A DNA stretch of 64,000 nt, from positions 1-64,000 of the forward strand of contig PAZH01000011.1 of assembly GCA_002716125.1 (NCBI GenBank), in the 5' to 3' direction. Position numbers and translations under genes: made by a program. Positions within the stretch are counted from its first letter, which is position 1. The number at the start of each line of letters is the position of its first letter. This DNA is from Rhodospirillaceae bacterium (GTDB lineage Bacteria; Pseudomonadota; Alphaproteobacteria; UBA8366). This document shows positions 1 to 9,734 of the stretch, one piece after another. Below the pieces are notes generated by a model. The model was given only the letters and a program-made list of their open reading frames with translations, was not told the DNA's origin and made no database searches.

Positions 1-1036
1 GTTTTTGCCCATAGGTGTCTTCCACTAACCCGGCATGCTCGCAGAGAAGGGCAAACATCCTCGAAACCCTATCGCTGACATAACTTTCCCTGTCTCTAAT
101 TTCATTAAAGAACAGGTAATCGTTTCGCCCATCGTGACGCTTGAGAATACGATTAAAATATACATCAGCCGCAATCTCGGTGCTGGTGCTATCGAGGTTG
201 CCTTTGCTTTTACTGGTTTTTGCATTTGGCACTGTTATGACAAGCTGCAACGAACCTTCTACATCAAGGCGTTTGATATGTTTGTTTTGAAGAAACTTCC
301 ACTCGCTCGGGCGCAAAAAAGTATGAACCATAAAAACAATGAAATCATACAACTCACCGAAGTCGAATGTTATGTCCTTTGGCGGATTATCCCTTAAGTC
401 CCGGCACGCAGCGAGCAAATCACGATACTCCTCAGGGCTAAACCATGGGCGAGGATTATTCGTCCGCTTGATAGTAGGTAGTGAGGGAACGTGTGGGATT
501 ACTCTGTCCCGTTCTGCTTCTTTCAATACTTTTCGTATAAGGACTACATATTGTTTCAATGTCGAAGCAGCTAGACCACGCTCTGACTTGAGTTCATCTA
601 TAAACTCATCAACCGCAGTATAATCAATTTTGCTGATGTGCCTGTCACCAAAGGCTGGCAACACATCATTCTTTAATTTGTTAGTGTCATTGTCCTTCTG
701 CTTTTTAGATAAGTCTCCTCTCCTTACTTCCCGCTCTTGTGTCGATGAAAACTTTGATGCGAATACATTGAAAGACTCAGCATCCTTCAAACGATGCTGT
801 CTCTTCTCTAAAAGTTTTACCTCATACCAATCTTTCGCAAATTCCACAGCGTCATTGAAGTTTTCACATTTGGTAGATTTCTTCACACCAGATGACGGAC
901 CGCCACTGATATACATCCTGACATACCAGTATTTTGACGCAGGCATGCGGAAGAGTTTCAACGCATCTGGATAGCCGTGAATTGTCCTAATTTCACTTGG
1001 ATTGAATCTTGAGCCAGATTTTCTAAACTGATTCAT
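1..1036 (-). CDS. Tyrosine recombinase / phage-type integrase, C-terminus outside window
   Basis: Reading leftward from ATG at 1034-1036, the frame stays open for 345 codons to the window edge. The protein begins MNQFRKSGSRFNPSEIRTIH. Residues about 85-195 look like the SAM-like core-binding domain of integrases (an alternation of charged helices, e.g. AASTLKQYVVLIRKVLKEAE). The start of the catalytic domain follows, with HTFLRPSEWKFLQ placing the first catalytic Arg near residue 242. The later HxxR and Tyr motifs must lie beyond base 1. Base composition is clearly AT-richer than everything to its right, which suggests transfer. The frame is also open upstream of the ATG to a TAA at 1094-1096, with TTG codons at 1070-1075, so an earlier start is possible. 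The gene would excise or integrate the element whose edge lies here. Family assignment is firm; specificity is unknown. Confidence 0.85.
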   Translation of the reverse strand, partial: MNQFRKSGSRFNPSEIRTIHGYPDALKLFRMPASKYWYVRMYISGGPSSGVKKSTKCENFNDAVEFAKDWYEVKLLEKRQHRLKDAESFNVFASKFSSTQEREVRRGDLSKKQKDNDTNKLKNDVLPAFGDRHISKIDYTAVDEFIDELKSERGLAASTLKQYVVLIRKVLKEAERDRVIPHVPSLPTIKRTNNPRPWFSPEEYRDLLAACRDLRDNPPKDITFDFGELYDFIVFMVHTFLRPSEWKFLQNKHIKRLDVEGSLQLVITVPNAKTSKSKGNLDSTSTEIAADVYFNRILKRHDGRNDYLFFNEIRDRESYVSDRVSRMFALLCEHAGLVEDTYGQK

Positions 1037-1068
1037 CCTACCAAAATAGTTGGTAGGTTGTTGGTAGG
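1037..1068. repeat. TTGGTAGG inverted and direct repeats at integrase start
   Basis: CCTACCAA (1037-1044) and TTGGTAGG (1050-1057) form a perfect 8-base inverted repeat with a 5-base spacer. A second TTGGTAGG lies at 1061-1068. The set abuts the integrase ATG. It could be recombinase or excisionase binding sites, or an autoregulatory operator. The sequence shows only the repeats; the role is inferred. Confidence 0.6.
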
Positions 1069-1120
1069 TCAACAATAATAAAAAATTGTTTGTTTATAGT
1101 GCGTTATGACCCTAACAATA

Positions 1121-1161
1121 GTTTTCGAGACCGCCCCGTTCGACCACTCCGGCATCTCTCC
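1121..1161 (-). tRNA. tRNA-Ser(CGA), 5' half only, interrupted after the anticodon loop
   Basis: On the minus strand the bases fit a serine tRNA from position 1 to about 40: acceptor strand GGAGAGA (1161-1155), TG, D arm with CCG/CGG stem (1152-1136), anticodon stem GCGGT (1134-1130) and loop CTCGAAA (1129-1123) with anticodon CGA at 1127-1125. The first two bases of the 3' stem (AC) are present, then the sequence changes to TAT instead of completing the stem. A short hairpin, GTTA (1116-1113) with TAAC (1106-1103), could be a leftover variable arm. No T arm or 3' acceptor strand follows. The break fits integration of the neighbouring element into the anticodon region. The 3' half would then be at the far end of the element, outside the window. 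Confidence 0.7.
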
Positions 1162-1309
1162 GCGGATGACCCTGTGGCCCAGTGCGGGCCAACGGTTGGT
1201 CGATGCGGCGGGACACTAACCGAAGCCTCTACCCGCTGCAAGATTTCGTTCAGGTATTGGTGATGAAGCGGTTATACTCCCGCCGGTCGATTTGCTGCAG
1301 CTTTCAACA

Positions 1310-2332
1310 ATGGCACCTGACACGCCCCTTACAGCCACACCACTTCCGACAATCCCTTTGATCGATATCGGGGACGCCGGACCCATTGCGCTCTTCGAGA
1401 GCGAACGGGCGCGGGCCGACGAGATTGTCCGCCTTGGGCGCGAACAATATGGACCCAACGTTATTGGGTTTCTCGACCGAGTCTCTCAGCTTTGGGCTGG
1501 ATACGCGGGAAACCCGCATGCCGACGAAATTCGCCACATCGCCGAAGCGATGCCGCGCGGCATCTGGTTCATGAACCTTTGTCTCGAATGGGCCTGCACC
1601 AGCGGCGTGATGGACGACCCGACGGCTCCCGGTATGCGTCTCCTGCGGACGTTGGATTGGCCGTTTCACGGACTTGGCCGAAATCTCGTCATTGCCCGGC
1701 AAGATGGCCCCGCCGGTGATTTTCTAAACATGACCTGGCCCGGATTTACCGGCGCCGTGCAGGGTATGGCCCCCGGTCGCTTCGCCTTGGCATTGAACCA
1801 AGCACCGCTCGTCCGCCGTCTATCCTTGCCGATTTACGCCGATTGGCTGGTCAATCGTATAAAGGTCTTTTCTTCGAAGCGCATTCCGCCGGTGTTCCTG
1901 CTGCGGCGCGCGCTCGAGACCTGCCGTAATTACGCCGAAGCCCGCGACCTCTTGGAGACGACACCCATCGCATTGCCGGCGATCTTTTCGCTGGTCGGCA
2001 CGCAGAGCGGCGAGGGATGCGTCATCGAGCGCCTGGAGCGGCGCGCCGTCGTGCACGAAGCGCCGGCCGCGGCCGCCAATCACTGGACCGGCCAAACATA
2101 TCGCCCGGGCCGGCCGCGCGGCATCGAGAGCTTACGCCGGCACCGATTGATGAACGGATACACACATAGTCACGTCAGCCGTTTCGCCTGGCTAACTTTT
2201 CCCGTGCTGAACGAAGACACGCGTCTTGCGATGTCCGCCAATCCGCGTGCCGGTGAATTGCAGGTCCAAGGCTTCGAAGCGGATGGGGCCGCGACTGAGA
2301 TCTTCGATTTAAAGGAACGGACCGCGACATAA
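1310..2332 (+). CDS. Ntn hydrolase of the acid ceramidase/NAAA-like type
   Basis: A protein of 340 residues. The stretch ACTSGVM around residue 96, followed about 17 residues later by RTLDWPF, matches the pattern of acid ceramidase and N-acylethanolamine acid amidase relatives, where the Cys becomes the N-terminal nucleophile after self-cleavage and Arg/Asp nearby shape the site. These enzymes hydrolyse linear amide bonds; the substrate here cannot be told. Start: ATG at 1310 is preferred over a TTG at 1292 in the same frame, but neither has a strong ribosome site. No signal peptide is evident. The gene stands between the integrated element and the ribosomal protein operon and shares no operon with either. 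Confidence 0.6.
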   Translation: MAPDTPLTATPLPTIPLIDIGDAGPIALFESERARADEIVRLGREQYGPNVIGFLDRVSQLWAGYAGNPHADEIRHIAEAMPRGIWFMNLCLEWACTSGVMDDPTAPGMRLLRTLDWPFHGLGRNLVIARQDGPAGDFLNMTWPGFTGAVQGMAPGRFALALNQAPLVRRLSLPIYADWLVNRIKVFSSKRIPPVFLLRRALETCRNYAEARDLLETTPIALPAIFSLVGTQSGEGCVIERLERRAVVHEAPAAAANHWTGQTYRPGRPRGIESLRRHRLMNGYTHSHVSRFAWLTFPVLNEDTRLAMSANPRAGELQVQGFEADGAATEIFDLKERTAT

Positions 2333-2361
2333 GGAAGGCAACAGAAACCCCTTTAAAACCG

Positions 2362-2389
2362 TTGACTTCGTTTCGGCTGTCAGTATAGT
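2362..2389 (+). promoter_or_regulatory. Sigma-70-type promoter before rplU
   Basis: TTGACT at 2362-2367 and TATAGT at 2384-2389 are separated by 16 bases, close to consensus. About 100 bases of leader follow before the rplU start at 2491. Position and strength fit a ribosomal protein operon. Confidence 0.6.
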
Positions 2390-2490
2390 CGCGGCTCGTT
2401 TCGCGGGCCCCTATGGGCCCGGCGGTAAGTATGCGCCCGATTATGGCCTCGATGTGGGCCGGGCAACTCGATACGAGAAAGAACGTTCAG

Positions 2491-2898
2491 ATGTTCGCAG
2501 TGATTAAAAGCGGCGGCAAGCAATACAAAGTCGCCAAAGATGACGTCATTCGGGTCGAGAAGCTCGACGCCGAAGAAGGCGCGACGGTCAATCTCAATGA
2601 AGTGTTGATGGTCGGCGACGACAAGAGTCAAACCGTTGGCGCGCCGTTGGTGGATGGCGCCGCCGTATCGGCAACGGTCCTCGAGCAAATGCGGGACCGC
2701 AAGATCATCGTTTTCAAGAAGCAGCGCCGGCAGAATTATCGCCGCCGCAACGGTCACCGTCAGCACATGACGGTCCTGCGGATCGACGATATCCTGACGG
2801 GCGGCAAGAAAAAGGCTGCCGCGAAGAAAAAAGCGGCGCCGAAGAAAGAAGCGGCCCCGGCCGAAGACGCGCCCGCCGCTGAGAGCGAAAAGGAGTAA
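2491..2898 (+). CDS. rplU: 50S ribosomal protein L21
   Basis: A ribosomal large-subunit protein that binds 23S rRNA. It begins [14 protein letters not shown], the usual L21 start, and contains [18 protein letters not shown], the conserved rRNA-binding stretch, near residues 70-90. An upstream in-frame ATG at 2413 exists, but family alignment supports 2491, preceded by a purine-rich site (GAGAAAGAAC). The length of 135 residues exceeds the usual roughly 103 because of a C-terminal tail rich in Lys, Ala, Pro and Glu (from about residue 104). Such tails are common in alphaproteobacteria. It is first in an operon with rpmA, 6 bases upstream of it. Confidence 0.97.
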   Translation: MFAVIKSGGKQYKVAKDDVIRVEKLDAEEGATVNLNEVLMVGDDKSQTVGAPLVDGAAVSATVLEQMRDRKIIVFKKQRRQNYRRRNGHRQHMTVLRIDDILTGGKKKAAAKKKAAPKKEAAPAEDAPAAESEKE

Positions 2899-2904
2899 TA
2901 CGCG

Positions 2905-3159
2905 ATGGCACATAAAAAGGCAGGCGGTAGTTCACGGAACGGTCGCGATACCATCGGCAAGCGCCTCGGCGTCAAGAAATTCGGCGGCGAAGCGGTCATT
3001 CCGGGCAACATCCTGGTACGCCAAAGGGGCACGAAGTTCCACCCGGGCGACAATGTCGGCATGGGCAAGGATCACACCTTGTTCGCGCTGACCGAAGGGC
3101 AAGTGAAGTTCCACAAGACCCGCAGCCGTACCACCATCTCGGTGGAGCCGGCAGCGTAG
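2905..3159 (+). CDS. rpmA: 50S ribosomal protein L27
   Basis: An 84-residue protein starting [16 protein letters not shown], the classical L27 N-terminus that reaches toward the peptidyl transferase centre. [15 protein letters not shown] is also conserved. It follows rplU after 6 bases and is followed by a strong terminator, so L21 and L27 form a closed two-gene unit. Length is normal for the family. There is no N-terminal extension of the kind cleaved by Prp proteases in Firmicutes. Confidence 0.98.
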   Translation: MAHKKAGGSSRNGRDTIGKRLGVKKFGGEAVIPGNILVRQRGTKFHPGDNVGMGKDHTLFALTEGQVKFHKTRSRTTISVEPAA

Positions 3160-3187
3160 GGACACCCCGCAATCGCGAAAGCGTTTA

Positions 3188-4292
<1,105 letters not shown>

Positions 4293-4302
4293 GCCGCGCA
4301 CG

Positions 4303-5421
4303 ATGTCCGAATCTCTTTCCACCGCCAAGCGTTTGGTCGTCAAAATCGGCTCCGCCTTGCTGGTCGACGAAGAGAGCGGCCGCATCCGGCGCGACTGGCT
4401 CGACGCGTTGGCCGACGATTTGAAAGCAGCACGAGATGCCGGTACGGATGTCCTGGTCGTCTCCTCCGGCGCGATTGCCGTCGGCCGTCGGCACCTTGGT
4501 CTGACACACGGCTCGATCCGCCTCGAAGAAAAACAAGCCGCCGCCGCCAGCGGACAGATACAATTGGCACACGCTTACCAGGAAGCGCTGGCCCGACACG
4601 ACATTTCAGTGGCGCAAGTACTGCTTACGCTCGGCGACACGGAAGAACGCCGTCGGCATCTCAATGCCCGTTCGACGATTTCTCAGTTGCTGACATTAGG
4701 GGCCGTACCCGTCGTCAACGAAAACGATACCGTGGCCACCACGGAGATCCGTTTCGGCGACAACGACCGATTGGCGGCCAGGGTCGCCGCGATGATCAGT
4801 GCGGATACACTGGTTTTACTCTCCGACATCGACGGGCTTTATGAACGCGATCCCCGGCAGGATCCAAATGCCGACCATATCGCCCGTGTCGACGACATCA
4901 CGCCCGAGATCGAAGCGATGTCCGGCAAAGCACCGACGGGTTATTCGTCGGGCGGTATGGAGACCAAAATTAAGGCGGCGAAGGTTGCGATGGCGGCCGG
5001 GTGCCGGATGGCCATCATGAACGGTGTCGACGCCCATCCGCTCAAACGATTATCGGAAGACGCACGCTGTACGTGGTTTATTCCTTCGGCCACGCCGCTC
5101 ACCGCACGCAAGCGTTGGATTGTCGGGTCGCTGAACCCCATCGGCGAGATCGTTATCGACGACGGTGCCAAACGCGCTTTGGAACAGGGGAAGAGTTTGC
5201 TGCCCGCGGGCGTCGTCCGCGTCGGTGGAAGCTTCGAACGCGGCGATGCCGTCATTGTTCGTTGCAAGGCCGGACAGGAGCTCGCCTGCGGGCTGTCCGC
5301 TTACTCGAACGGCGATGCGGCCCGGATCGCCGGTCGCAAGAGCGGAGAGATCGCAACGATCCTCGGCTATCGTGGCCGAGACGAACTCATCCACCGCGAC
5401 GACCTGGTATTGACCACCTAG
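4303..5421 (+). CDS. proB: Glutamate 5-kinase
   Basis: Phosphorylates glutamate in the first step of proline synthesis. The N-terminal amino acid kinase domain shows KRLVVKIGSALL near residues 8-19, VVSSGAIAVG, and ENDTVATTEIRFGDND for substrate and nucleotide binding. The C-terminal PUA domain spans about residues 275-372. ATG at 4303 (MSESLSTAK) is chosen over a longer in-frame start at 4258 that would overlap obg. Its partner proA is not adjacent, because an antisense gene intervenes at 5418-7220. Its TAG stop lies inside CTAG shared with that convergent gene. Confidence 0.96.
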   Translation: MSESLSTAKRLVVKIGSALLVDEESGRIRRDWLDALADDLKAARDAGTDVLVVSSGAIAVGRRHLGLTHGSIRLEEKQAAAASGQIQLAHAYQEALARHDISVAQVLLTLGDTEERRRHLNARSTISQLLTLGAVPVVNENDTVATTEIRFGDNDRLAARVAAMISADTLVLLSDIDGLYERDPRQDPNADHIARVDDITPEIEAMSGKAPTGYSSGGMETKIKAAKVAMAAGCRMAIMNGVDAHPLKRLSEDARCTWFIPSATPLTARKRWIVGSLNPIGEIVIDDGAKRALEQGKSLLPAGVVRVGGSFERGDAVIVRCKAGQELACGLSAYSNGDAARIAGRKSGEIATILGYRGRDELIHRDDLVLTT

Positions 5422-7220
5422 CGGGGCGCCACCGTCATGAGAAAACGCTCCATTTCGGCGAGATAGACGGGATCGTCGAAGATCGCATCGCTTGTCTGGG
5501 CGAGCCGATTGCGGATATTGCGGCGATACCCGTCATCGGTCCCAAGTCGTAAGGCGATATCCGCGAATTCGGCCATATCACCCGCGACGAGTTCGGACAT
5601 CCCCATCCGCTCGAACGTCGCCATACTGAAACGACCCCGAAGATAACGGCCGGGGCAGGTGACGACGGGTACTCCCATCGCAATCGCTTGATAGGTCGTA
5701 TTCCCGCCGGAGAAGGGATAGCTGTCGAGCACGACATCCGAGAGGGTGAAGAGCCGCATGTAATCGTCGTGCGACTGACGTTCTAGGAACACAACCCGCG
5801 ATGTCGTGTCGCGCAGAGTCTCGGCAAACCGTTCCCGGACGGCTTGGCCCCAACCCGGATCGTGCCCTTCCAGCAGTACAAGACGCCCCTTTCGATCGCC
5901 GTCCAAAATTCGCCGCAATGCCGCATCCATATCCGGATGAATCTTGAACAGGTTCTGCGCCAAGAAATAAACGGTCGCATCTTCAGGCAGCGCAAAGTCC
6001 GCCCGCGCGCCGGCGGGGTTCGGCACCGGCGGGCGCGGATACGAGAACGGATATCCATCGAGGCGAACCAGAGTCTCGCTGTATTGTTCGTCCGCATCGT
6101 TCGAATCTGCGGGCTCGGCGTCGTCGCAGGACAAAAAATAATCCATATTCGGGACACCTGTCGTAACGGGATGTCCCCAAGTGACGGCCTGCACCGGCGC
6201 CAAGCGAGCGAAAGCGAGAAAATAGGTCATCGGATCCATGCCGACTTCTGGAAAGAAGGCGACATCCGCTTGGAACTCGGCAATGCACGACCGCGCGGCA
6301 TTCAGCTCACGCGGCAGCACGACCCGTCCAGCAACGGCCGCATCGATCTCCCGACGAACCGCGTCATCGGGTGCAGCAGCGGATTCGAAAATGGTGACTT
6401 CGCAGTTCGAGCCGGCGGCAAGCCGCCGCAGCAGCCCATGCAGCAATCGGCCAATCGAATGATCGAAAAGAAAGCGGCACACCAATGCGATCCGTCGAGG
6501 GCCGGAGGCCCGCGCGTCTTCTTCACAATGCGGCGAAGTCCAGGCAAGTGAAGGGCAAGACGCGAGATAAAGTGCAGCCAAACGTTCCTGCAGTTCGCGG
6601 TCACCAGATCCGTGATAGGCGAGAAAAAACCGGCTTGCCGGCGTCTCCGCGAGCGGATTGTCCACCACCGGCGGCGCATACGCGATGCGGGCGAGCGCCG
6701 CTGCGAACGCCGCATGGGCGGCGACATAGGCATCCCGGCTCCGCGGGATGACCGGCAACAGCAGATCCCGGCGCAGAGCGATCCCAGCAGGTCCGCCCGC
6801 TTCCAACGCGCGATCATACGCCGCTCGGGCTTCTGCCAACTGGTCCTGTGCGGTGTGAGCATTGCCGAGGTTCAAGTACGGCAGATGCCAATCGGGCTGA
6901 AGTTGTGCGGCCCTTTCGTAGTCTTCCACGGCGCCGTCGAAGTCGCGTGCTTCGCTGAGAAGATTTCCGCGTTTGATGAAAATCGCCGCATCGTTGGGCG
7001 TCAGTTCCGCCGCACGCCCATATGCGACCAGCGCTTCTTGTGCGCGCCCCTGACTTCGAAACAAATCGCCAAGTGCGACGACAGGGGCCGCCCAGTTCGG
7101 GGCCAACGCTGCGCTCCGCGCGAACTGCACAAGGGCTTCCGATGGATCCTCTTCTTCAAGCTGCCGCCCGCGCTCGAAAACCGCTCGTGCCTCGGCAATT
7201 TCTTGAGAACCGTCGCTCAT
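5418..7220 (-). CDS. TPR protein with SPINDLY/OGT-like glycosyltransferase domain
   Basis: A 600-residue protein. Residues 1-150 hold about four tetratricopeptide repeats (e.g. AALAPNWAAPVVALGDLFRS, LQPDWHLPYLNLGNAH). The C-terminal half resembles the catalytic region of O-GlcNAc transferase/SPINDLY proteins: HPVTTGVPNMDYFLSCD near residue 350 and DVVLDSYPFSGGNTTYQAIAMG near 510, with GVPVVTCPG completing the sugar-nucleotide site. The acceptor and the sugar are unknown. It lies antisense between proB and proA and may be transcribed alone. Its stop overlaps that of proB. Bacterial relatives often act on flagellin, adhesins or cell-surface proteins, but no such gene is nearby. Confidence 0.8.
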   Translation of the reverse strand: MSDGSQEIAEARAVFERGRQLEEEDPSEALVQFARSAALAPNWAAPVVALGDLFRSQGRAQEALVAYGRAAELTPNDAAIFIKRGNLLSEARDFDGAVEDYERAAQLQPDWHLPYLNLGNAHTAQDQLAEARAAYDRALEAGGPAGIALRRDLLLPVIPRSRDAYVAAHAAFAAALARIAYAPPVVDNPLAETPASRFFLAYHGSGDRELQERLAALYLASCPSLAWTSPHCEEDARASGPRRIALVCRFLFDHSIGRLLHGLLRRLAAGSNCEVTIFESAAAPDDAVRREIDAAVAGRVVLPRELNAARSCIAEFQADVAFFPEVGMDPMTYFLAFARLAPVQAVTWGHPVTTGVPNMDYFLSCDDAEPADSNDADEQYSETLVRLDGYPFSYPRPPVPNPAGARADFALPEDATVYFLAQNLFKIHPDMDAALRRILDGDRKGRLVLLEGHDPGWGQAVRERFAETLRDTTSRVVFLERQSHDDYMRLFTLSDVVLDSYPFSGGNTTYQAIAMGVPVVTCPGRYLRGRFSMATFERMGMSELVAGDMAEFADIALRLGTDDGYRRNIRNRLAQTSDAIFDDPVYLAEMERFLMTVAPR

Positions 7221-7362
7221 TGAGGAAAGTATACCTGTCGCGGATGTTCATCGAAGTAAGCAAAATTTGGTGCGCTTCGCCAATCAATTCGATAGAGTCT
7301 GCCGCCCGGCGCAAGATTCGCCCGGAAATATACAGAGACGTTACAGTTTAGAGATTGAAGCG

Positions 7363-8652
7363 ATGACCAACGTGGCCACTCTCTCCGATGCCGATACATC
7401 GGTTGAAGACATTGTTCGAAAGATCGCCGCCGATGCAAAAGCGGCCAGCCATGCGCTCGGCCTTGTCGACGGTGAAACACGCAACGCCGCGCTGCAGGCC
7501 GGTGCAAACGCCATTCGAGACTCACGACCGTCAATCTTGACGGCAAATGAGAAAGACATGGCCTTTGGCCGGGAGCGGGGCTTATCGGACGCCATGTTGG
7601 ATCGGTTGCTGTTGGTGGACGACCGGATCGAAGCCATGGCCAAAGGCTTGGAGAACATCGCGGTCCTGCCCGATCCCCTCGGCCGTACAATAGACGAGCG
7701 CGAACGTCCCAACGGCCTGAAGATCGCCCGGGTCAGCGTGCCTTTGGGCGTAATCGGCATCATTTATGAATCGCGACCAAACGTGACCGCAGATGCGGGT
7801 GCGCTTTGTTTGAAATCGGGCAACGCAGCGATTCTGCGCGGTGGGTCGGAAAGTCTCCATTCATCCGCGGCGATTGCGCAATGTCTCAAGGATGGTCTCC
7901 GTGAGACCGGTCTTCCGGAAGGCGCGATACAGCCAATCCCGACCCGGGATCGCGCCGCGGTCGGGGCCATGCTTCGGATGTCGGATCTTATCGATTTCAT
8001 CGTACCGCGCGGCGGGCGCAGCCTCATTGAACGGGTGATGGAAGAATCGCGCATTCCAGTGATCGCCCATCTCGACGGCAATTGTCACGTCTATCTGCAT
8101 GCCGACGCCGACCGGCAGATGGCCCGCGATATTGTCTCGAATGCCAAAATGCGCCGCACTGGTATTTGCGGCGCTGCGGAATCTCTCGTGATCGATGAAG
8201 CGGCCGCCTCCGACCTGCTGCCGCTCATCGTTGACGATTTAAGCGCAGCGGGTTGCGAAATTCGCGGTGATGCGGCCGCACAGCAGTCGGACGCGCGCAT
8301 CGTTGCCGCCAGTGACGACGACTGGGGCGCCGAGTACCTCGATAAGATTATCTCGGTCCGTGTTGTCGAGGGACCGGAAACTGCCATCGACCACATCAAT
8401 CAATACGGTTCCCACCATACGGATTCGATTGTGACGCAGGACACGGCAATTGCGGAACGCTTCCTGGCGAATATCGACAGCGCCATCGTGTTGCACAATG
8501 CGTCGACGCAATATGCCGATGGCGGCGAGTTTGGTATGGGCGCCGAGATCGGGATCGCGACGGGGAAGTTGCATGCCCGGGGTCCGGTTGGCGCTGAACA
8601 ACTGACCAGCTATAAATATGTAGTTCGCGGCGACGGTCAGTGCCGCCCATAA
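7363..8652 (+). CDS. proA: Gamma-glutamyl phosphate reductase
   Basis: Reduces glutamyl-5-phosphate to the semialdehyde in proline synthesis. A protein of 429 residues of the aldehyde dehydrogenase superfamily. PLGVIGIIYESRPNVT and the catalytic Cys segment MRRTGICGAAESL are conserved, and the C-terminus carries FGMGAEIGIATGKLHARGPVG. ATG at 7363 (MTNVATLSD) is preferred over an earlier in-frame codon at 7267, which would add a non-homologous N-terminus. nadD follows 39 bases later. The separation from proB by a gene on the other strand is unusual. Confidence 0.96.
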   Translation: MTNVATLSDADTSVEDIVRKIAADAKAASHALGLVDGETRNAALQAGANAIRDSRPSILTANEKDMAFGRERGLSDAMLDRLLLVDDRIEAMAKGLENIAVLPDPLGRTIDERERPNGLKIARVSVPLGVIGIIYESRPNVTADAGALCLKSGNAAILRGGSESLHSSAAIAQCLKDGLRETGLPEGAIQPIPTRDRAAVGAMLRMSDLIDFIVPRGGRSLIERVMEESRIPVIAHLDGNCHVYLHADADRQMARDIVSNAKMRRTGICGAAESLVIDEAAASDLLPLIVDDLSAAGCEIRGDAAAQQSDARIVAASDDDWGAEYLDKIISVRVVEGPETAIDHINQYGSHHTDSIVTQDTAIAERFLANIDSAIVLHNASTQYADGGEFGMGAEIGIATGKLHARGPVGAEQLTSYKYVVRGDGQCRP

Positions 8653-8691
8653 GATTGCCGGAACGGCGTACGACATTAGTTCTCTCATCTC

Positions 8692-9294
8692 ATGATAGGT
8701 ACCAATAGCAGGAATCGTGCGATCGGCCTCCTCGGCGGGTCTTTCAACCCGGCACATGACGGCCATTTGATGATCAGCCTGATCGCGCTGAAACGACTTC
8801 AGCTCGATGAGGTCTGGTGGCTCGTATCGCCGCAAAATCCGTTGAAGTCCGCCGCTGGCATGGCGCCATTCTCAGAGCGGTTGGCCAACGCCCGGACCGT
8901 GGCAACGCACAGACGCATTATCGTCAGCGATATCGAGCGGCGTCTTGGCACATACTACACGCGGGACACGTTGAAACGCCTTTGCGCCCGTCGACGCGGG
9001 CAGAATTTCGTCTGGCTGATGGGGGCCGACAACTTGGTCCAGTTCCCGAAATGGGAAGGTTGGAAAGAAATCTTTAATACGGTTCCCATTGCGATTTTCG
9101 ACCGCCCAACCTATTCTTCGAGAGCGCTCGCTGGCATTGTGGCGACCCGGTTTGCCGACCGCCGAATACCGGAGAGAGACGCTTCCGGTCTCGTACGACG
9201 GAAAGCGCCTTCTTGGGTATTCTTACACTCTCGGCTCAATCCGGTCTCCGCGACGGAGATTAGAGCTCAGAATTCCAACCGAGCGCATGATTAA
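8692..9294 (+). CDS. nadD: Nicotinate-nucleotide adenylyltransferase
   Basis: Adenylates nicotinate mononucleotide in NAD synthesis. A 200-residue protein with the nucleotidyltransferase motif GLLGGSFNPAHDGHL near residues 12-26 and the C-terminal motif VSATEIRAQN, a variant of the family's ISSTxIR. Other conserved parts are WWLVSPQNPLK and MGADNLVQFPKW. It is part of the proA-nadD-rsfS-rlmH run, with 17 bases to the next gene. Confidence 0.95.
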   Translation: MIGTNSRNRAIGLLGGSFNPAHDGHLMISLIALKRLQLDEVWWLVSPQNPLKSAAGMAPFSERLANARTVATHRRIIVSDIERRLGTYYTRDTLKRLCARRRGQNFVWLMGADNLVQFPKWEGWKEIFNTVPIAIFDRPTYSSRALAGIVATRFADRRIPERDASGLVRRKAPSWVFLHSRLNPVSATEIRAQNSNRAHD

Positions 9295-9311
9295 TGACTG
9301 TTGATAGGTGA

Positions 9312-9725
9312 ATGAATGCAACGCATCGCGAGGACCGTATCATAGCTACGAACCCCCCGAGCCTGCCTTCGCCCCAACAGCTTCTCGAATTGATTGAGCA
9401 ATCGCTCGATGACGACAAAGCGATCGATATCGTTTCGATCGATCTCACCGGCAAAAGCAGTATTGCCGATGCCATGGTCGTCGCCAGCGGCGCAAGCGTC
9501 CGGCAAGTCGGAGCGATGGCAGATCACCTCCGCGAGAAGCTGAAAGCGGCGGGCATCAAAGGCATCTCGATCGAAGGCCTGGAGAACTGCGATTGGGTCT
9601 TGATCGACAGCGGTGACGTAATCGTCCATCTCTTTCGACCGGAAGTCCGGGATTTTTACAATCTCGAAAAGCTTTGGTCGGAAGCCTTGCCGGAATCGGT
9701 GGACGTGACGGCGGCGCAAAACTGA
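9312..9725 (+). CDS. rsfS: Ribosomal silencing factor RsfS
   Basis: Binds ribosomal protein L14 and blocks subunit joining when nutrients are low. A 137-residue protein with the family core DDKAIDIVSIDLTGKSSIADAMVVASG (from about residue 34) and the C-terminal WVLIDSGDVIVHLF. An N-terminal extension of about 22 residues precedes the core, so the true start could be slightly downstream. It is adjacent to rlmH, a conserved pairing. Confidence 0.95.
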   Translation: MNATHREDRIIATNPPSLPSPQQLLELIEQSLDDDKAIDIVSIDLTGKSSIADAMVVASGASVRQVGAMADHLREKLKAAGIKGISIEGLENCDWVLIDSGDVIVHLFRPEVRDFYNLEKLWSEALPESVDVTAAQN

Positions 9726-9734
9726 CGCCGCGCC

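Noticed and set aside
35-974. Three + strand open frames in the integrase region.
   Set aside because: They are shadows of the single continuous minus-strand integrase frame.
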